Assembly: GCF_043290135.1 (NCBI RefSeq)
Contig: NC_134710.1
Coordinates: 5,519,821-5,583,820 of the forward strand
Source: Rhipicephalus microplus
Taxonomy: Eukaryota; Arthropoda; Arachnida; Ixodida; Ixodidae
Length of the DNA: 64,000 bases
Direction: 5' to 3'
The notes under the pieces are model-generated. The model saw only the letters and a list, made by a program, of their open reading frames with translations, ran no database searches and was not told where the DNA came from. The translations under genes were made by a program, and so were the position numbers. Of the stretch, positions 43,721-56,111 are shown piece after piece. How positions within the stretch are numbered: the first letter of the stretch is position 1; every line of letters begins with the position of its first letter.

Positions 43721-44876
43721 AAGAAGACGAAGGCGATGGGAGCGCTCGAAAAGCCAAGCGGGCCGACCCAAATTATCTTCAGATCCGGATGCTCCCCATG
43801 GCAGGCCCATATAGACCTTGAACGTTGCAGCAAATTACCTAAGCGTGAAAGAAAATATGCTGCGCTCATCACTCTCGATATAGCACAAGCATACGACAGC
43901 GTGGAACATATAGTGTAAATCAACCAGCTGCACAACCTTAACTTCCCAAACTATATACAATCATGGATAACAGAATTTTTACGCAAGAGAACGTTTTACT
44001 GATACAAAAGCGGCATCTCGTCTTCTAAATGCGTGCAAACAAGAGGTGTCTCGCAAAGGGCCGTCCTTTCCCCGGTGTTGTTCCATATGTTCAATGAGCT
44101 CTGTACCACGGCACCAGGACGTCCACACTTATGTGTATACGGACGACATTGCATTTTTTTCAGCAGCAGAGGACATTCATAAGCTATTTTGAATATTACA
44201 GTCATACCTATTTGCCATAGAAAAGTGGCTTGATAGTTTACATCTGTATTTAAATGTCAAGATACATCCTCTGGTAGTCATAGAGGGACAAGCCTTGAGA
44301 ATACGCTTAGGTTTCCCTAGGTTTGTTGCAATAAAGATATTGTATCTAGAAGCTAGGCTTCCCTCACTTGCTACCTGTTTTAAATTGTTAGCTACACAGT
44401 CATTTCTCAGGCTGTATGAATCCCCCGTAATGCGCTTAGAAACAGTTTTTATTGACCGTCCTGACTTGTTTTTCGGACAATACGGGTCGAGATTTCGTAT
44501 ACCTCAAATTCTGGCTATACAGCGCTTTCTAGATAATTTAGATGTTCAAACTTATGCTGTTCCTTTAATCAGTACCAATAACAGTGCTATTAAATTACAG
44601 TTTGGTGATATATTTCCTAAAAATTCAAAATTGATGCCGCTCAGTTTTTTAGAAGCTATATTAAGAGATTACCTGGAACATACGCCAATACAAGCAGTCA
44701 TAGCAATGGATGCGTCACAAAGGGAAGAAAAATGTGGAATTGGTATTTTTTCTGCTGCCCTAGACTGGTCCTTTTCGCTTCGCCTTCCCGATTATGTGCC
44801 CATATTTGCACCCATATTGCACAGTACTTCCTCACCATGCCAATCTAGCACAGCGGCACATCAACAAGGCCTCGCT
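43720..44876 (+). mobile_element. I-clade non-LTR retrotransposon fragment with RNase H remnant
   Basis: An RT piece is followed by the thumb region and the start of an RNase H domain, which is characteristic of the I group and absent from CR1 and RTE elements. Several frame breaks and an internal deletion near 44200-44290 show that it is dead. Neither end of the element was found. Confidence 0.75.
43736..44876 (+). pseudogene. I-clade RT/RNase H fragment
   Basis: 43736-43918 encodes FRSGCSPWQAHIDL and ALITLDIAQAYDSVEHIV, the RT motif A with its Asp. After a stop come INQLHNLNFPNYIQSWITEF and TRGVSQRAVLSPVLF, the motif B region with Gln-Arg in place of Gln-Gly. The YADD box is garbled near 44135 (VYGRHCIFF). 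From 44295 the frame is open for 194 codons: LGFPRFVAIKILYLEARLP, FKLLATQSFLRLYESP, and IQAVIAMDASQREEKCGIG, the start of RNase H with its first Asp in MDAS. The domain ends early at 44876. Confidence 0.75.
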
Positions 44877-44879
44877 TAG

Positions 44880-46390
44880 TTGATGGCTGCATGCTGATTG
44901 CACAATCACTTACGTCATGCTTTGTTGCCATGTGACTGTAGTATTGATGGCAACGTATGCGTACCTTTATTCACGATGAGAACGATAGAGAAGCCGAGTG
45001 AGAAACTGAAAATAGCTACAATGTGTGTTTTTTTGGCTGTGACTTCATCATTTGATCATGTGAACACAAAATTTGGGGCAACGTGCTCACATTTTACAAT
45101 TTTGCAGTTATCAGAAATTTCAGACGGTGGGGTTGTTTAGTAGGTTTTTACATTTCAATTATGAATGGTCAATTTATGCACTGCATGGCTTCGTTAATTT
45201 ATGTTTTCCAATTCTCATTTTTGAAATAGTGTACAGCTTCTGTCAGTATTTATGTGTTCTTTATACGAAACATTCTGTATGTTCAGTATGGACCATCAAC
45301 AGCAAAAGTTTGCGGGACACGAAATGTTCGATGAAGCTAAATTCTCACTTTGAGAATGTATTTTGAGAGAAATATTCCATATTGCGCTTCGCATTCCGAC
45401 CTATGCAGTCACCAGTCTAATGACAAGCGTTAAGTACCGACGTAGCGGGAATTCGCATTTGTTGTGGATTCAACATCTATCAAGCTTTTCCCTTTGATAG
45501 TACTTTCATGCATTTTTCATGGCACTAGAGCCACCTCCTTTCTCCCCTTTAGCAGCTACATAGCTGGCAGTTCATCGCTTTGCTGCTTTGTTTACCTAAT
45601 ACTTATTCAACCAGCGCATTTAAAAGGGTGTTTGGGTGTACTTGAATCATTAAGTGTTTAATATTTTATTAGTCGTGAAGCTTTTTTTGGTCTTTTGGCT
45701 TTACTTTTTGGCAACTTAACTGCTGTTTTCAGAGCAATCCGTAGATATCAATATTCACTCTACTAAGCTTTGGTTCAGAAAAAAAGCTGAACAGTTGCCG
45801 AGGTGCATGGCTGGCGCATAGCATTCTAGGTTACCAGAAATTGACTTTAGGCCGGATAATATGTGGCTGCTTGCTAGTTGCGTGTCTTGCTTTTACTTAG
45901 AGCTCTTTTCATAGTCCTAAAATTTATCTTACGTTGCTTACAGCTATGCTACCATGTGAACAACCCCCGAACCGAGTGGATTTGATTTTTAGAACAGCAG
46001 TTGTACTTAAGGAGGCAAAATTGCTATAGAGGACTAAGTGCTTTCGAATTGACATTCACATTCAGAACACCGTTATTACTGTTACATCAAGGGAACAAAG
46101 TGGTATTTCTAGATTGTATACATATTTCAAATAGGGGAGGTGAGCTGCTCAGGAGGTTGGTATTCATGTTAAGAAGGCAGGGCATGCAAACATGGACTCG
46201 AGAGAGTAGTCAAGAGACTGCTAACACCAACTGGAAAAGTTGACATTAAGCTAGAAACGATATAAGGCAAGCGAAGATATCGATCGAGACGGTATGCCTG
46301 TTGGTGTATGTGAGAGATAACTGCTCAGCATTTGATTTATTCGTTGAGTAATTCGATGGTTGGCTCACACATGCGCTACCACATGTCACT
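44880..46390. other. No gene recognised
   Basis: AT-rich DNA with many T runs and ORFs below 100 codons. No repeat or motif could be supported. Confidence 0.4.
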
Positions 46391-46394
46391 ATAA

Positions 46395-47955
46395 AATCAA
46401 ATCAAATCAAACTTTATTTCATGAATGCATACATTTACATGAATAAAATTCTAGAGTACAGAGGAGGTCCCGAAGTTAGAAAACTGTCGGGGGGATCTCC
46501 GTTAGAGAATAAGTCAAGTGCGATAACAATGCAGCAAGCAGTGAAAAACACTTTGTACGAATTAAACAAAGAATGGTTAAAATTTCATAACAACAAGGCA
46601 AGAAAAGTTCTGTGCAACAGCAAGTGGTATAGTGAGTAAAAGAAATACTAAAATTAGGAGTAAAGCCCAATGGCAGAGTTTAGAAAACACGTTTTGTGAT
46701 TAGGTACTCTTTAAACATTTTGCGAAACGAATAGAATGTGGGACATAACTTTATTTCAAGTGGTATGTTGTTCCATACGGATACACCTGTAAATTTAAGA
46801 GTTAGTTTTCCATAATTGCGGCGCACTTTAGGGAGCAGGAAATTATGACAGGCTGAAAACCTGGTGTTATTAGTACTGACAAAATGTTGTGTGGATAGCG
46901 CTGAAACACATAGACCATGATAAATGAGGCGGTACATCAATATAGCTAACTTTAGAGTGAATAAAAGATTAATTGGAAGCACGGAAAAATAAAGAGTGGC
47001 GTAGAAGGCGATTGAAATGGAGCGAAGGCGATCAGACGTAGTGCCCGTTTCTGAAGATGTAGAAGGGGCTCCAGGTGACTGGCATATGTATTACCCCAGG
47101 ATGAAATGCAATAGGAAAGATGGCTATGAATATATGCATAGTATAATGATAAAATAATGCGTGACTGAAAATAAGGGCGGGCTTTAATGAGAACATGAAT
47201 GCCAAAAGAAGCTTTTTTAATATTGAGAGCACATAATAGTTATATTTCAAATGCTGGCTAGTATTACGCCTAAGAACTTCACATGATCCGATACGGAAAT
47301 AATATGGTTGTTAAGAGATACGGAAATTGGTGAGGGAAATGTGTTCTGTGCGGATGAAAACACCACACATGTAGTTTTACAGGGATTCATATAAAGATGA
47401 TTGTTAACACACCATTGATAAATATTACAGAGATCGGAGTTTAAGCTACTTTCAAGTTCAGCAGTTGTTTTCTGGGATGTAAATATAATAGTGTCATCGG
47501 CGTAAAGAAGACAGTTAGTATGGTTAAGGAAACTAGGTAGGTCGTTAATAAAAAGTAGGAATAGAAGAGGGCCTAAGATTGAACCTTGAGGGATGCCCAT
47601 GGTAACTGGCTTAGCAGATGACGCAATGTTATTGACATAAACTACCTGTGAGCGATTTGTTAAGTAATTGCGAATGAACTGCAAAGCGGGACCCACAATT
47701 CCGAAAGATTCAAGTTTACACAGAAAAATCCGGTGGTTAATTGTGTCGAAAGCTTTTGTGAGGTCAATAAAAACTGCCCCAGTAAGTAATCCATCGTCTA
47801 TGGCTTGTTTAATTTGGTCAGTAAAGCTGAGCAAGGCGAGCTCTGTCGAGTAGCCAGGTCGAAAACCAAATTGGTGGGGAGAGAGTAGGTTAAAACTATG
47901 CCAAGCCTTAACCATTAGATGCATTTCTTCACTTCTGTTCTTGTACAAAACTGCA
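46395..47955 (-). mobile_element. CR1/L2-like non-LTR retrotransposon, 5' truncated
   Basis: On the minus strand the RT (47247-47948) and post-RT domain (46680-47240, frame-shifted) are followed by a 3' UTR with AATAAAG and a tail of TTTGA units at 46395-46410. The tail type differs from the AAAT tails of the other CR1-like elements, so this is a separate family. No TSD found. Confidence 0.8.
46680..47948 (-). pseudogene. CR1/L2-like RT and C-terminal domain
   Basis: The upstream frame gives LSPHQFGFRPGYSTELALL, then VFIDLTKAFDTINHRIFLCK, then MGIPQGSILGPLLFLLFIND, then LLYADDTIIFTS with the YADD box intact, and DHVKFLGVIL. The frame breaks near 47247. Further on, INLLFTLKLAILMYRLIYHG, FSACHNFLLPKVRRNYGK and GVSVWNNIPLEI match the end of these proteins. 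The endonuclease and RT N-terminus are missing. Confidence 0.82.
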
Positions 47956-48212
47956 TGATTCGAATTTTGGCATGCATTTACATCGTGATATAAAGATAGG
48001 TTTAATGATGGGCCTCAGGTTAACTGTCTCATATGTTCCGTTAGTCTGTATTCTGATTGATAGTTGGCATTTGAAGGATCCTTGAAATCAGCAACTGTTA
48101 GCATGCTTTCAAAACTGCTGCCTCATAAGGCCGAGAAAGTCAAGTTGTGTTATTTGGGGCACGCTAGAAAAAGTAAATTGTTTCTAATGTTTTTTTTTTG
48201 TTTTCTCGGCAG
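47956..48212. other. No feature seen except a possible polypyrimidine tract
   Basis: Ends with a T-rich run and TTTTCTCGGCAG, the proposed splice acceptor of the next entry. Confidence 0.3.
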
Positions 48213-48312
48213 ATATTCTACAAAAACTGGCCCAAGGGAGGACGGAAGACAGTACAGATGGACACACAGAAGCCATCGGGCTGCACCAGAAACTGCGACT
48301 GAACATTAACCT
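48213..48312 (+). CDS. Possible internal exon of an unidentified host gene
   Basis: The 100-bp segment is bounded by a strong acceptor (nine T, GTTTTCTCGGCAG) and a strong donor (GTAAGTATTT). One frame is fully open across it and reads ILQKLAQGRTEDSTDG, then HTEAIGLHQKLRLNINL. The other two frames contain stops or end in one. The neighbourhood 48-52.5 kb has fewer transposon relics than the rest of the window. I do not recognise the peptide, and no second exon in compatible phase was identified, so this is a candidate only. Confidence 0.3.
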
Positions 48313-48650
48313 GTAAGTATTTGCGAGTTCATGGTCTTGTCATGTTAGCCTGTGAAGTGGTTTCTTGACCATTTGCAATATTTTCTAAAACTGGTGCTTT
48401 GATGCCTCAATATGGCAAGAAGTTGTTCCAGCACTATTTTTGGGCAAAAACTTTCTAATGCAGCGGAGGCCTTTCAAACTATGTGCTCAGAAATTGAGTT
48501 ATGAGAGAAAAATAACTGGCACATGATTGTTGCTTCATGCTTTTATCACAGTCTTTGTTTCTTTGTCAGCAAAATTTCATGGCTATGGTATCGAAATAAC
48601 TTTTGTTTCAATTTATGCTAATCTTGGTCATGAGGAAACATGGCAAAATA
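48313..48650. other. No gene recognised
   Basis: AT-rich; would be intron if the exon at 48213-48312 is real. Confidence 0.3.
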
Positions 48651-48868
48651 GTACTCGGCTGCTGACCCGCAGGTCACGGGATTGAGACCCGCCTCGGTGG
48701 CTGCATTTTCTATGGAGGCGGAAATGTTGTAGGCCCGTGTGCTCAGATTTGGGCGTACGTTAAGGAACCCCAAGTGGTCGAAATTTCCCGAATTCTCCAC
48801 TACAACGCCTCTCATAATCTAATGGTGGTTCTGGGATGTCAAACCCCACAGATCAATCAAATAAAAAA
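48651..48868 (+). mobile_element. Ruka-like SINE, diverged
   Basis: The head is cut just before ACTCGGCTGCTGACCCGC. Body and ATCA tail are present with many substitutions (GTACGTTAAGGAACCCC, CTACAACGCCTCTC). The flanks ATGGCAAAATA (48640-48650) and ATGGCAGAATA (48869-48879) match at 10 of 11 positions. Confidence 0.88.
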
Positions 48869-48879
48869 TGGCAGAATAC

Positions 48880-51030
48880 AGTGTTTTTTGTATATTTTTT
48901 GCAAGAGTCAATTTTTCTTGTACAATAAAATTTCATTGTTTGTTTTAAGGGCATTTACCAAGAGTTAACAATACTTCTGACTCTGAAAATTGAAGACGCC
49001 TTCACACGTTTTTACCCTAGGTTCTTTGGCTGATAAGACAGTCATTAAAGCACAAGCGTAACGGGCGAGCATTAAATAGAGAAGAAAAGCTTACGGTCCA
49101 TATCTTAAAATTCTATCAAACACTACATGAGACAGTCGTCTTAATATGTCAGAAGTTAAGATGATTATGGGGGGGGGGGGGGGGGGGCTTGAATGAGGGT
49201 CAAGTTCATAAAGAAAGTTTGTTTTGGGGCCAATAAAGATTTTTAAGATTAGGTTGTTTTGAATGTTTGAACAAAAATCGTTTTTCGAAGTCGTGGCAGT
49301 AACCTTGATACGGTTTGCTGCTCTGGTAAAATGAATGTCCTCTTGTCGAATCACTCATCTTTAGCGCCATGAACATAGTGTTATGAAACTGTTGAATAGC
49401 CGGACCCCTGCTAAATGCCTTGTCCTCTGCAGCTTAAGTTTTGCACCCAGTATCATCACAATAGAAGCATTTGTTAATGTTGAAAATTTGTAATGAATGT
49501 GTTGGTTTGTACACCTGATGAAAAAAAATCATTGAAGGAATGTAAGAGCTTGTTATTCGACAACAGAACTTTTATTTACCGAGGCAGCAAACTGCATCAA
49601 GGTCGCTGCCACAATTTAGACAAATTGTCTTATTCAAACATTGGCTCGAACAACACACTCAATTTAGCGATATGGCACTCATTCAAGCCCCCATCTTCAT
49701 GTTAGCTCCTGCCGTAATAAGATGTAAAACTGTCATGTAGTGTTTACTGGATTAAAAAAACTATATATGCAAGCCTTTCTTCTTAACTTAATGCTCACTA
49801 TTTGTGTGGATGCATTATTCATTGTTTTCATCAGGCTAAAACCTTCACCATGATGTTATGAATAGGGTGATGTGTACCCATCCAGCACTCTGTCACGCGC
49901 AGGGACAGAGTGCTGGATGGGTTGAGGCTATAGAAATGACAATGAAGTTCTGATCCTTTTATCTCACAGCTGCTGTTTCTTGTGCTGGTACAATATGTTT
50001 CCTGCCGCACGTAGACCTTTGCAGTGGTCTACAATATGCTTTGTCTTGTTTAAGATTTCATATTATAATGCAAAATTCTTTTGTTCACCCCACATAACTC
50101 TCCATGGTTTTAGTAGTAACAGAAATCGTAACTGCCGCACCATGGCACTAATTAAATGGAATTTGTTATGCTAGTCTATGAATTCTTTTGCAGTTAGAAT
50201 ATAGTGTGTTTAACGTTGAGCTCGTGTCTACTATAGCAATACGTCTTCGTAGCATGATGCTGCTTGTTATGCATGTGATCAGTTCTTGTCGAGAAATACC
50301 GTCTGCTTTTGTTATTCATGAGATAGTGGTGTGAAGAGAGGGGATGTACGTAGTAGACACCATAGTGGTTTAAACTCTGAACATTGCTGCGGCTACAATA
50401 GTTCTTTTTCTGTACTTCCTTTTCAAACAGACAGAAAGGAGCCAAGTGGAGCTGTTCATGGGCCATGCACACAGTTTCATAAGCGGGCTTTCAGCACTTT
50501 TGACAATTATGTTTCTGAATACATCTGCCAAAGTTACGTTTAAAGAAGCGTGTAGTAATGCATTTAATTGTTCATTTGGAATGATGCAGCAGGTATGACT
50601 CACACATCTGCAAGATAATGCAGCACAGTGCTTACACACAAACTATCCCCACATACACTCTTGATTTGTGGCTTAACTGTAAATTGTTTACTCTGACCTT
50701 GCACAACAATTAATAACAAAATGACATGAAGGCTTTGCTATCTACGCAGGTAGCGTTCTCAGTATATGCTGGCAATAAGTGTTCAAAGTTCCACCAGTCC
50801 ACTGGTCACATATTGTCTTGTAAACATTTATACATAGAAGGCCGTGGTCGTTGGAAGCTGATACATGGTAACAAATGGACCACGACTCCAAATGTTTTCT
50901 GTTTTCTCACCTTTGTACACAAGGTGGCATAGTCAAATTGTTCAGGCAGCAGCTATGCCTTGTCACTCAGCAGCGTTCAACAAGCTCTGTGTCCGAACAT
51001 GTTGCATGGCAAACTTAAGCAACATCCTCT
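48880..51030. other. No gene recognised; G run and a perfect hairpin
   Basis: Contains a run of 19 G at 49169-49187 and the hairpin listed separately at 49876-49922. ORFs are short and without motifs. Confidence 0.4.
49876..49922. repeat. Perfect 19-bp hairpin with 9-nt loop
   Basis: ACCCATCCAGCACTCTGTC at 49876-49894 is exactly complementary to 49904-49922. The loop is ACGCGCAGG. No T run follows. It may be a fold-back remnant or a small-RNA precursor; there is no direct support for either. Confidence 0.9.
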
Positions 51031-51034
51031 TTAC

Positions 51035-51125
51035 GTTTTTTAGGTTTCGGTGACCATTTTTTATTTGTTTTGCCCATGTAAGTTGCGTCACAATCTTTGC
51101 AATGTACTTTAGCGAGGACCTCACT
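51035..51125 (-). pseudogene. Possible Penelope-like GIY-YIG fragment
   Basis: One minus-strand frame reads VHCKDCDATYMGKTNKKW, resembling the V-Y-x-C-x-x-C-D-x-x-Y-I-G-x-T-G-R start of Penelope GIY-YIG domains. A further minus-strand peptide near 50790-50760 (PVDWWNFEHLL) resembles the downstream H-x-I-D-W block. No frame links them, so the call is weak. Confidence 0.3.
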
Positions 51126-52239
51126 CCAATCTTCAGTGCTTTTTGGTATACCTTGGGATATACGTTCACGGACCGCACACCTGCGCATGATCGGAGGAAG
51201 GTCTTCTACAAACTACACTGGGGTATTGCAGCGTCACTACTATTGGCAAAATGGGCAGACAGAGTTCAGAGGTCGAAAAATTGCAAAGGGGGGATGCTGC
51301 TATTGCCACCAGTGCAGCTTGTTCCAAGACTGAGTTTAACTGCTGGACAACAAGGAATAGCTTCTATATAAACAGTGCTTCAAAGTGGCTTGGAGACAGA
51401 TCGGAGGGGGGGGGGGCTTGGAATATTGGTTTATTTGTTGTCAACCATTAACTTCCAGGAACAACATGTTCACGAGGATGTATATTGCTAAAGAACTGGT
51501 GAACCTACCCTGATTTGTTGCCAACATATGCTGCAACTGCCACCTGCATAGGTGGGAACACCTTTATGCAACTTAATTAATTGCAAGTCCAAGTAAACTT
51601 TTTGCGCTAATTCATTCACACGTAGTTTGGAACATCTTTGCATGTACAGATGGGCTCAACAAAAAGAAATCTGCAAAATAAGAAGAGGGAAGATGTCATG
51701 TGAACTTGGCACGGGTGAATTTTTGGCCTTCTTGGTGCAACATTTTCATAAAGTTCAGCGTAGCAATTCAAATCAAAATGATGGGACAGGCTTGTGTAGG
51801 TTCGGCCTGCCCAATCTTCATAATTTCAGTGCCGCGATTAGCTCTATAAACATGTAATGTGGTCTTTTGCCTTTGTTTGCTGCACACTTCATTCTTGTGT
51901 TCTTTGTGTAGAGTTTTGTTCAACTCGACTTGTGTTCAATTTGGTGTTGTGTACATAACAAACAGGTACTTTAGGAAGCTAGCCATGAATGACCGCGTTC
52001 ATTCCACGAAATCATGCTACCTGTGCAAAACATGTAGTACGTTGTAATCATTCTGTGAACACTGTGTTCACTTGCATATGAAGGTGTGCCCAGAAACTAA
52101 ACTAACAGCGTGTCCAGCCAACAAAACTATCCGTCAAACTACACAAACAACTCAAATTCACAGGCACGCAGAGCATAAATGAAATCCTCCATTGCTATAT
52201 TCAGCAAGCAGGCTGCGTGGCACAGCTGTGGTGCGGCAT
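51126..52239. other. No gene recognised
   Basis: AT-rich with a G run near 51408-51416. Nothing else supported. Confidence 0.35.
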
Positions 52240-52314
52240 ACTGTTGTGTGGAAAAATACAGAAGACTGTTGTGCAGAACAATACAATAGACTGTTGTGTG
52301 GAACAATACAAACA
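52240..52314. repeat. Tandem repeat, three units of 25 bp
   Basis: Units start at 52240, 52265 and 52290, each ACTGTTGTG followed by (T/C)(G/A)GAA(A/C)AATACA. The identity between units is high. Confidence 0.9.
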
Positions 52315-53079
52315 TTTTTTGCACTAGTTTCAATAACGTGCAGAATACGTAAGAAGGCCTTGTTCGAAGGAAATTGTAGTATTTTGATCACGGAATAATA
52401 TCTGTCGCCTCAATAGAGTGACAGGTTGTTCTGTGGTAACTGTGCTGAAGCACGACTTCTGTGAAGAGGCTACATCTTCAGGAGATAGTTGTAGTTTTTC
52501 TCACGGAATCGCTCGGCACCGCTATACCTTCAGCATTCTCCGTGAAGGAGGGCCCTCATATTTAACAGTGTGCACTTCGTCTCCGAAGTGACGTGCACTG
52601 CTGCTCAGCACGGCCGCGCATATGCGAAGTGTAGTTTTGGGTGACTTAGCTGGTCTCGTGTTTATAGAGAGAGTAATGACGCCGGGACAAACCACCCATG
52701 ACACAGGCGCAGGCAACCTTCGGTGCAAGCCCACACAGCGAGGTACAGATGTATATGGGCATCTTGTGGTCATTGTAACGTCATTGTGAAATCTTGTTGT
52801 GTTGAAAAAAAATAGTTGAATAGCCCAAAATGAAAGTGGTTAAGATCAGTCTTGGGGAGTTTCTTGTCGTGCCGCAAGCCTGTGATTCTCGCACTCTGCT
52901 GCATTTTGGGTTAATAACCCGTATTTATTGACGACCTACCTCATGTACCTTCTCTGCGCCGCGTCGAAAGACCGACAAACCCGGTCCTACCGTCCTCTTG
53001 TGTGACGGCAGGGGAAAACGTCGCGTCCTTTCGTGGTCACTTCGTAGAGCAAGCTTCTCTAGCAAGCCTATTTCTACAA
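52315..53079. other. No gene recognised
   Basis: Precedes the Ty3/gypsy remnant. Part of 52960-53079 may be decayed RT sequence, but no motif is legible. Confidence 0.35.
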
Positions 53080-53850
53080 GTTCACCTCGACCAGCAGAAG
53101 GCCGCCGCTCATTCCCACAAGCCACCGACAAGAAGGCCGTGCGTCGATTACTCGGCCTGTGTGCCTTTGCAGGCGGCTTATCGAAAAATTTGTCCGCGTC
53201 TCTGAGCCACTTACAAACCTGACCAGAAGCCCTGAACCAACGTAGACCAATGCTAGAAAAGCCACAAGACGGCTCATTTAGAGTTCTCATTAAACGATTC
53301 GGATACATAAATGCAAGACTTCGCGCGGTACTTGCACAAGGAGCGGAAGGTCGACAAACGGTCATTGCAGACGCCAGCCGGTCACTTTTAAAAGCCGAAT
53401 TGAATTTCTTGACGACAGAAAAAAAAATGCACCATGTGATCATCTGCGCTTTAGTCGTGTATGGCTTTACGGCAGGCTCTTCAAAGTTGTGAGCGGCCTC
53501 CATGTCTTGTGTTGGCTGCATAACTTGACTTTTCTGGTCGCCTTGCACGATGGAGTCTGTAACTTTATGAATTCGACGTTACCGTCGAATAGAAGTCCAG
53601 ACAAATGCACTGTGACGCAGGCTACCTCTCCTCTCCCACACGTCCGATGACGCACCTCCGAAGCACCACCGGAGGATGGATTCTCGAGAAGCATAAGTTC
53701 CGATGACTTCGCTGAACGACAACCAGCCGACCCGAAACTCACGTGCTATATACAATACTTTGAAGGCAAGATTGGCGTTGTTCTGAAGACAATAAAGCGG
53801 GATCCAGTGTCATTTTTGGGGGACAGCATTTTGCTAATATATCCACCAAG
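53080..53850 (+). pseudogene. Ty3/gypsy RT-RNase H segment
   Basis: Alternating frames show PTDKKAVRRLLGLCAF, then CRRLIEKFVRVSEPLTNLT, the connection between RT thumb and RNase H. Next come GYINARLRAVLAQGAEGR, ADASRSLLKAELNFLTTEK (the RNase H SRSL...E.NY.TTE block), LHVLCWLHNLTF, and DDFAERQPADPKL with YFEGKIGVVLK before the insertion. Catalytic Asp residues are not reliably readable. Numerous frameshifts rule out function. Confidence 0.78.
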
Positions 53851-54261
53851 TGAATGCTGACAATGGAGAGAATCAGTGTGTATTATATCATGAAGTATCC
53901 ACGAACTGATTATTGAAACGTTGTCGCCGTCTTGCCGCCGCTTCTTCAGCTTGTAGATGAGGCATGGAGACGCCGCGTTGCCACTCAGCTGCTGCGAGCA
54001 ACGCCTTACGTGTGCTCTCATCCATGGTGGTGGCGAGGCTGCATAGAGCGCGCGCCTATATCAGCAACCACGTGGCGGCATTGTGAGTCTCCACCTCCGG
54101 TAGACAACGCTTCTGAATTATAAGCACTGTTTCATGCGCCTTCAACTCCAGGGAAGCTATAGTTGTTGGCGTTGCCGCTTTGTCGCTTTTATGGTGTTGT
54201 GACCTTCTATTTTGTTCTAGTTATTAAGCTTTTTTGCTCCAGTTAACCTTTTGTGCTGTCA

Positions 54262-54660
54262 TTATTTATTTATTTATTCATTCATTTATTTACGCTTACT
54301 GGAATGCTAATGACGCTATGTCAGGAGTGGATATACAAAGATACAAAAAATATAACTTAAAACTATGAGCAAAACGCAAACAGGTAACATAATAACATCG
54401 TGCGAACATTAGGACAAGAATATCCAAACATGGAAAAAAGCGACAAAGATGTAGCAGTCGCAAACAGATCAGCTTATTTCACACATATATGTTTTACGTT
54501 TCGGCTACAAAACTCTGCGATGGGTATAAGCAAATAGAACCAGGTAATGAATTCCAGTCTTCGATGAAACGGGGAACGATGAAACGGAGAAAAAACTGAA
54601 CTTGAAAAAAAATTAGTTCGAGCGTAGTAAGGCTTCAAACTTAAGATGTAATAGCTTCTA
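54262..54660 (-). mobile_element. CR1-like non-LTR 3' fragment inside the Ty3/gypsy interruption
   Basis: On the minus strand FIEDWNSLPGSICLYPSQS matches the end of CR1-type proteins (FFPRT-x-W-NSLP). It is followed by a short 3' UTR and a TTTATT/AAAT-type tail at 54262-54292. The flanks share a diverged stretch of about 45 bp containing TTTTGTTCTAGTTA and TTTTTG at 54206-54260 and 54707-54755. Confidence 0.55.
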
Positions 54661-55559
54661 GTCGTTTGATGGGTGATTGAATGTAGACATTTTATGGTTG
54701 CGTAGCCTTTAATTTTGTTTGTTCTAGTTAAAATCTTTTTGTTGAACTTTTTGTGATTCGCAGATGTTTCGGTTTTTCACATAAACCTGGATGACATCTT
54801 TTGTAGGCGTTGGCGTCTAGTGAATGAACATGGCTGGGTGTTAAGGTGCTTTGCCCCTAAAACTTCTCGCCATTTCGAGCCAACTACCTGTTTGTTATAA
54901 CATCAGCATCGCGTCCAAAGGAGCTTTTGATGACGACCTGATGGCTGGGCACCTCTCAATTTTCCGTAAGCTAGCAAAGCTAGCGAGCATACGAGAAAGT
55001 GCTACTGCTCGCTGATCACTGCTGGCGTCACCCAGTGCGTGCAGAGATGTCGAGATTATCCGTGATGGAGGACGCCACCGAATAGGCCAGCCGATCTTCT
55101 GCAGTTCATTGAGGAACCTCGCCAGCCATTTCATCAAATCGGGATAGAGTTATCAGGGTCGTTCGCGACGTCAAATGCCGGAAACAAAATGATCACCAAA
55201 GCAACCAAATACTTCACCCGCTACGTCGAGACAAGGATACTGCCCAAGATAGTGTCACTGAGTCAGCTAAACTCTTCGTTAATAACGTCGTCCCACGTCA
55301 ACGCTCCCCAGGTGTCCTCTGTACCGACAGAGGTACGGCCTTTACTGCTGGCCGAAGTGAGGCGATTTTGAGATACAGCCAAACGAGACACCACCACACC
55401 ACAGCCTGCCTACCAAAGACCAATGCGTTCCCCGAGCGTCTTCATACCACTGTCGCCATGGTAGCTGTTAACGTCAACGTCGATCACAAGACGTGGGACA
55501 CCATCCTACCACACGTGACTTTGGCATACAGCATGGCCATTCAAGAAACAACACAGAAC

Positions 55560-55745
55560 AAGTCGCGGGATCAAATCCTGGCCGCGGCGGCCACCGTTTC
55601 GACGGAGGCGAAAATGCTCGAGGATCGTGTACTTAAGATTTAGGTGCATGGTAAAGGACCCCAGGTGGTCGAAATTTCCGGAGCCCTCCACTACGGCATC
55701 TCTCATAGTCTTATGCATCGTGATTTTGGCACGTTAAACCAGATC
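55560..55745 (+). mobile_element. Ruka-related SINE, older subfamily, inside the integrase
   Basis: Starts within the tRNA head (GTCGCGGGATCAAATCCTGG). It continues with a TTTCGACGGAGGCGAAAATG stretch and a CGTGTACTTAAGATTTAGGTG segment in place of the GTGTGCTCAGATTTGGGTG of younger copies. The GAAATTTCCGGAGCCCTCC block follows, with a degraded tail. No clean TSD. Confidence 0.82.
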
Positions 55746-56111
55746 AGTTATTACAATGACACATATGACTCCATAAGGAGCCCGGCAACGACGCTTCATT
55801 TCGTGCTACTCATCGTTCCCGAAGGTTAAAAACTCGACGTCTATCTTCAGCGCACTGAAGAACCTTTACAGCGCGTCTGTCAGCGTATTCAGAGCCTGTA
55901 AAAGAGCGACAGATGTCGCGACAATGTTCAATGGCGATGACGTATGACGGGATCAGGACACCGATACGCCGACGTGAACTCAGTGAAACCCTTGGGGAAT
56001 ACTGCGGGTCATACAAGGTGATTCGATGTCTTGACGCTCTAGACTATCAGGATGTCCTGGACGGCGTCATGAACTATCAGCTGCGCAATGCACGGCCAGA
56101 AGTTGTTCATG

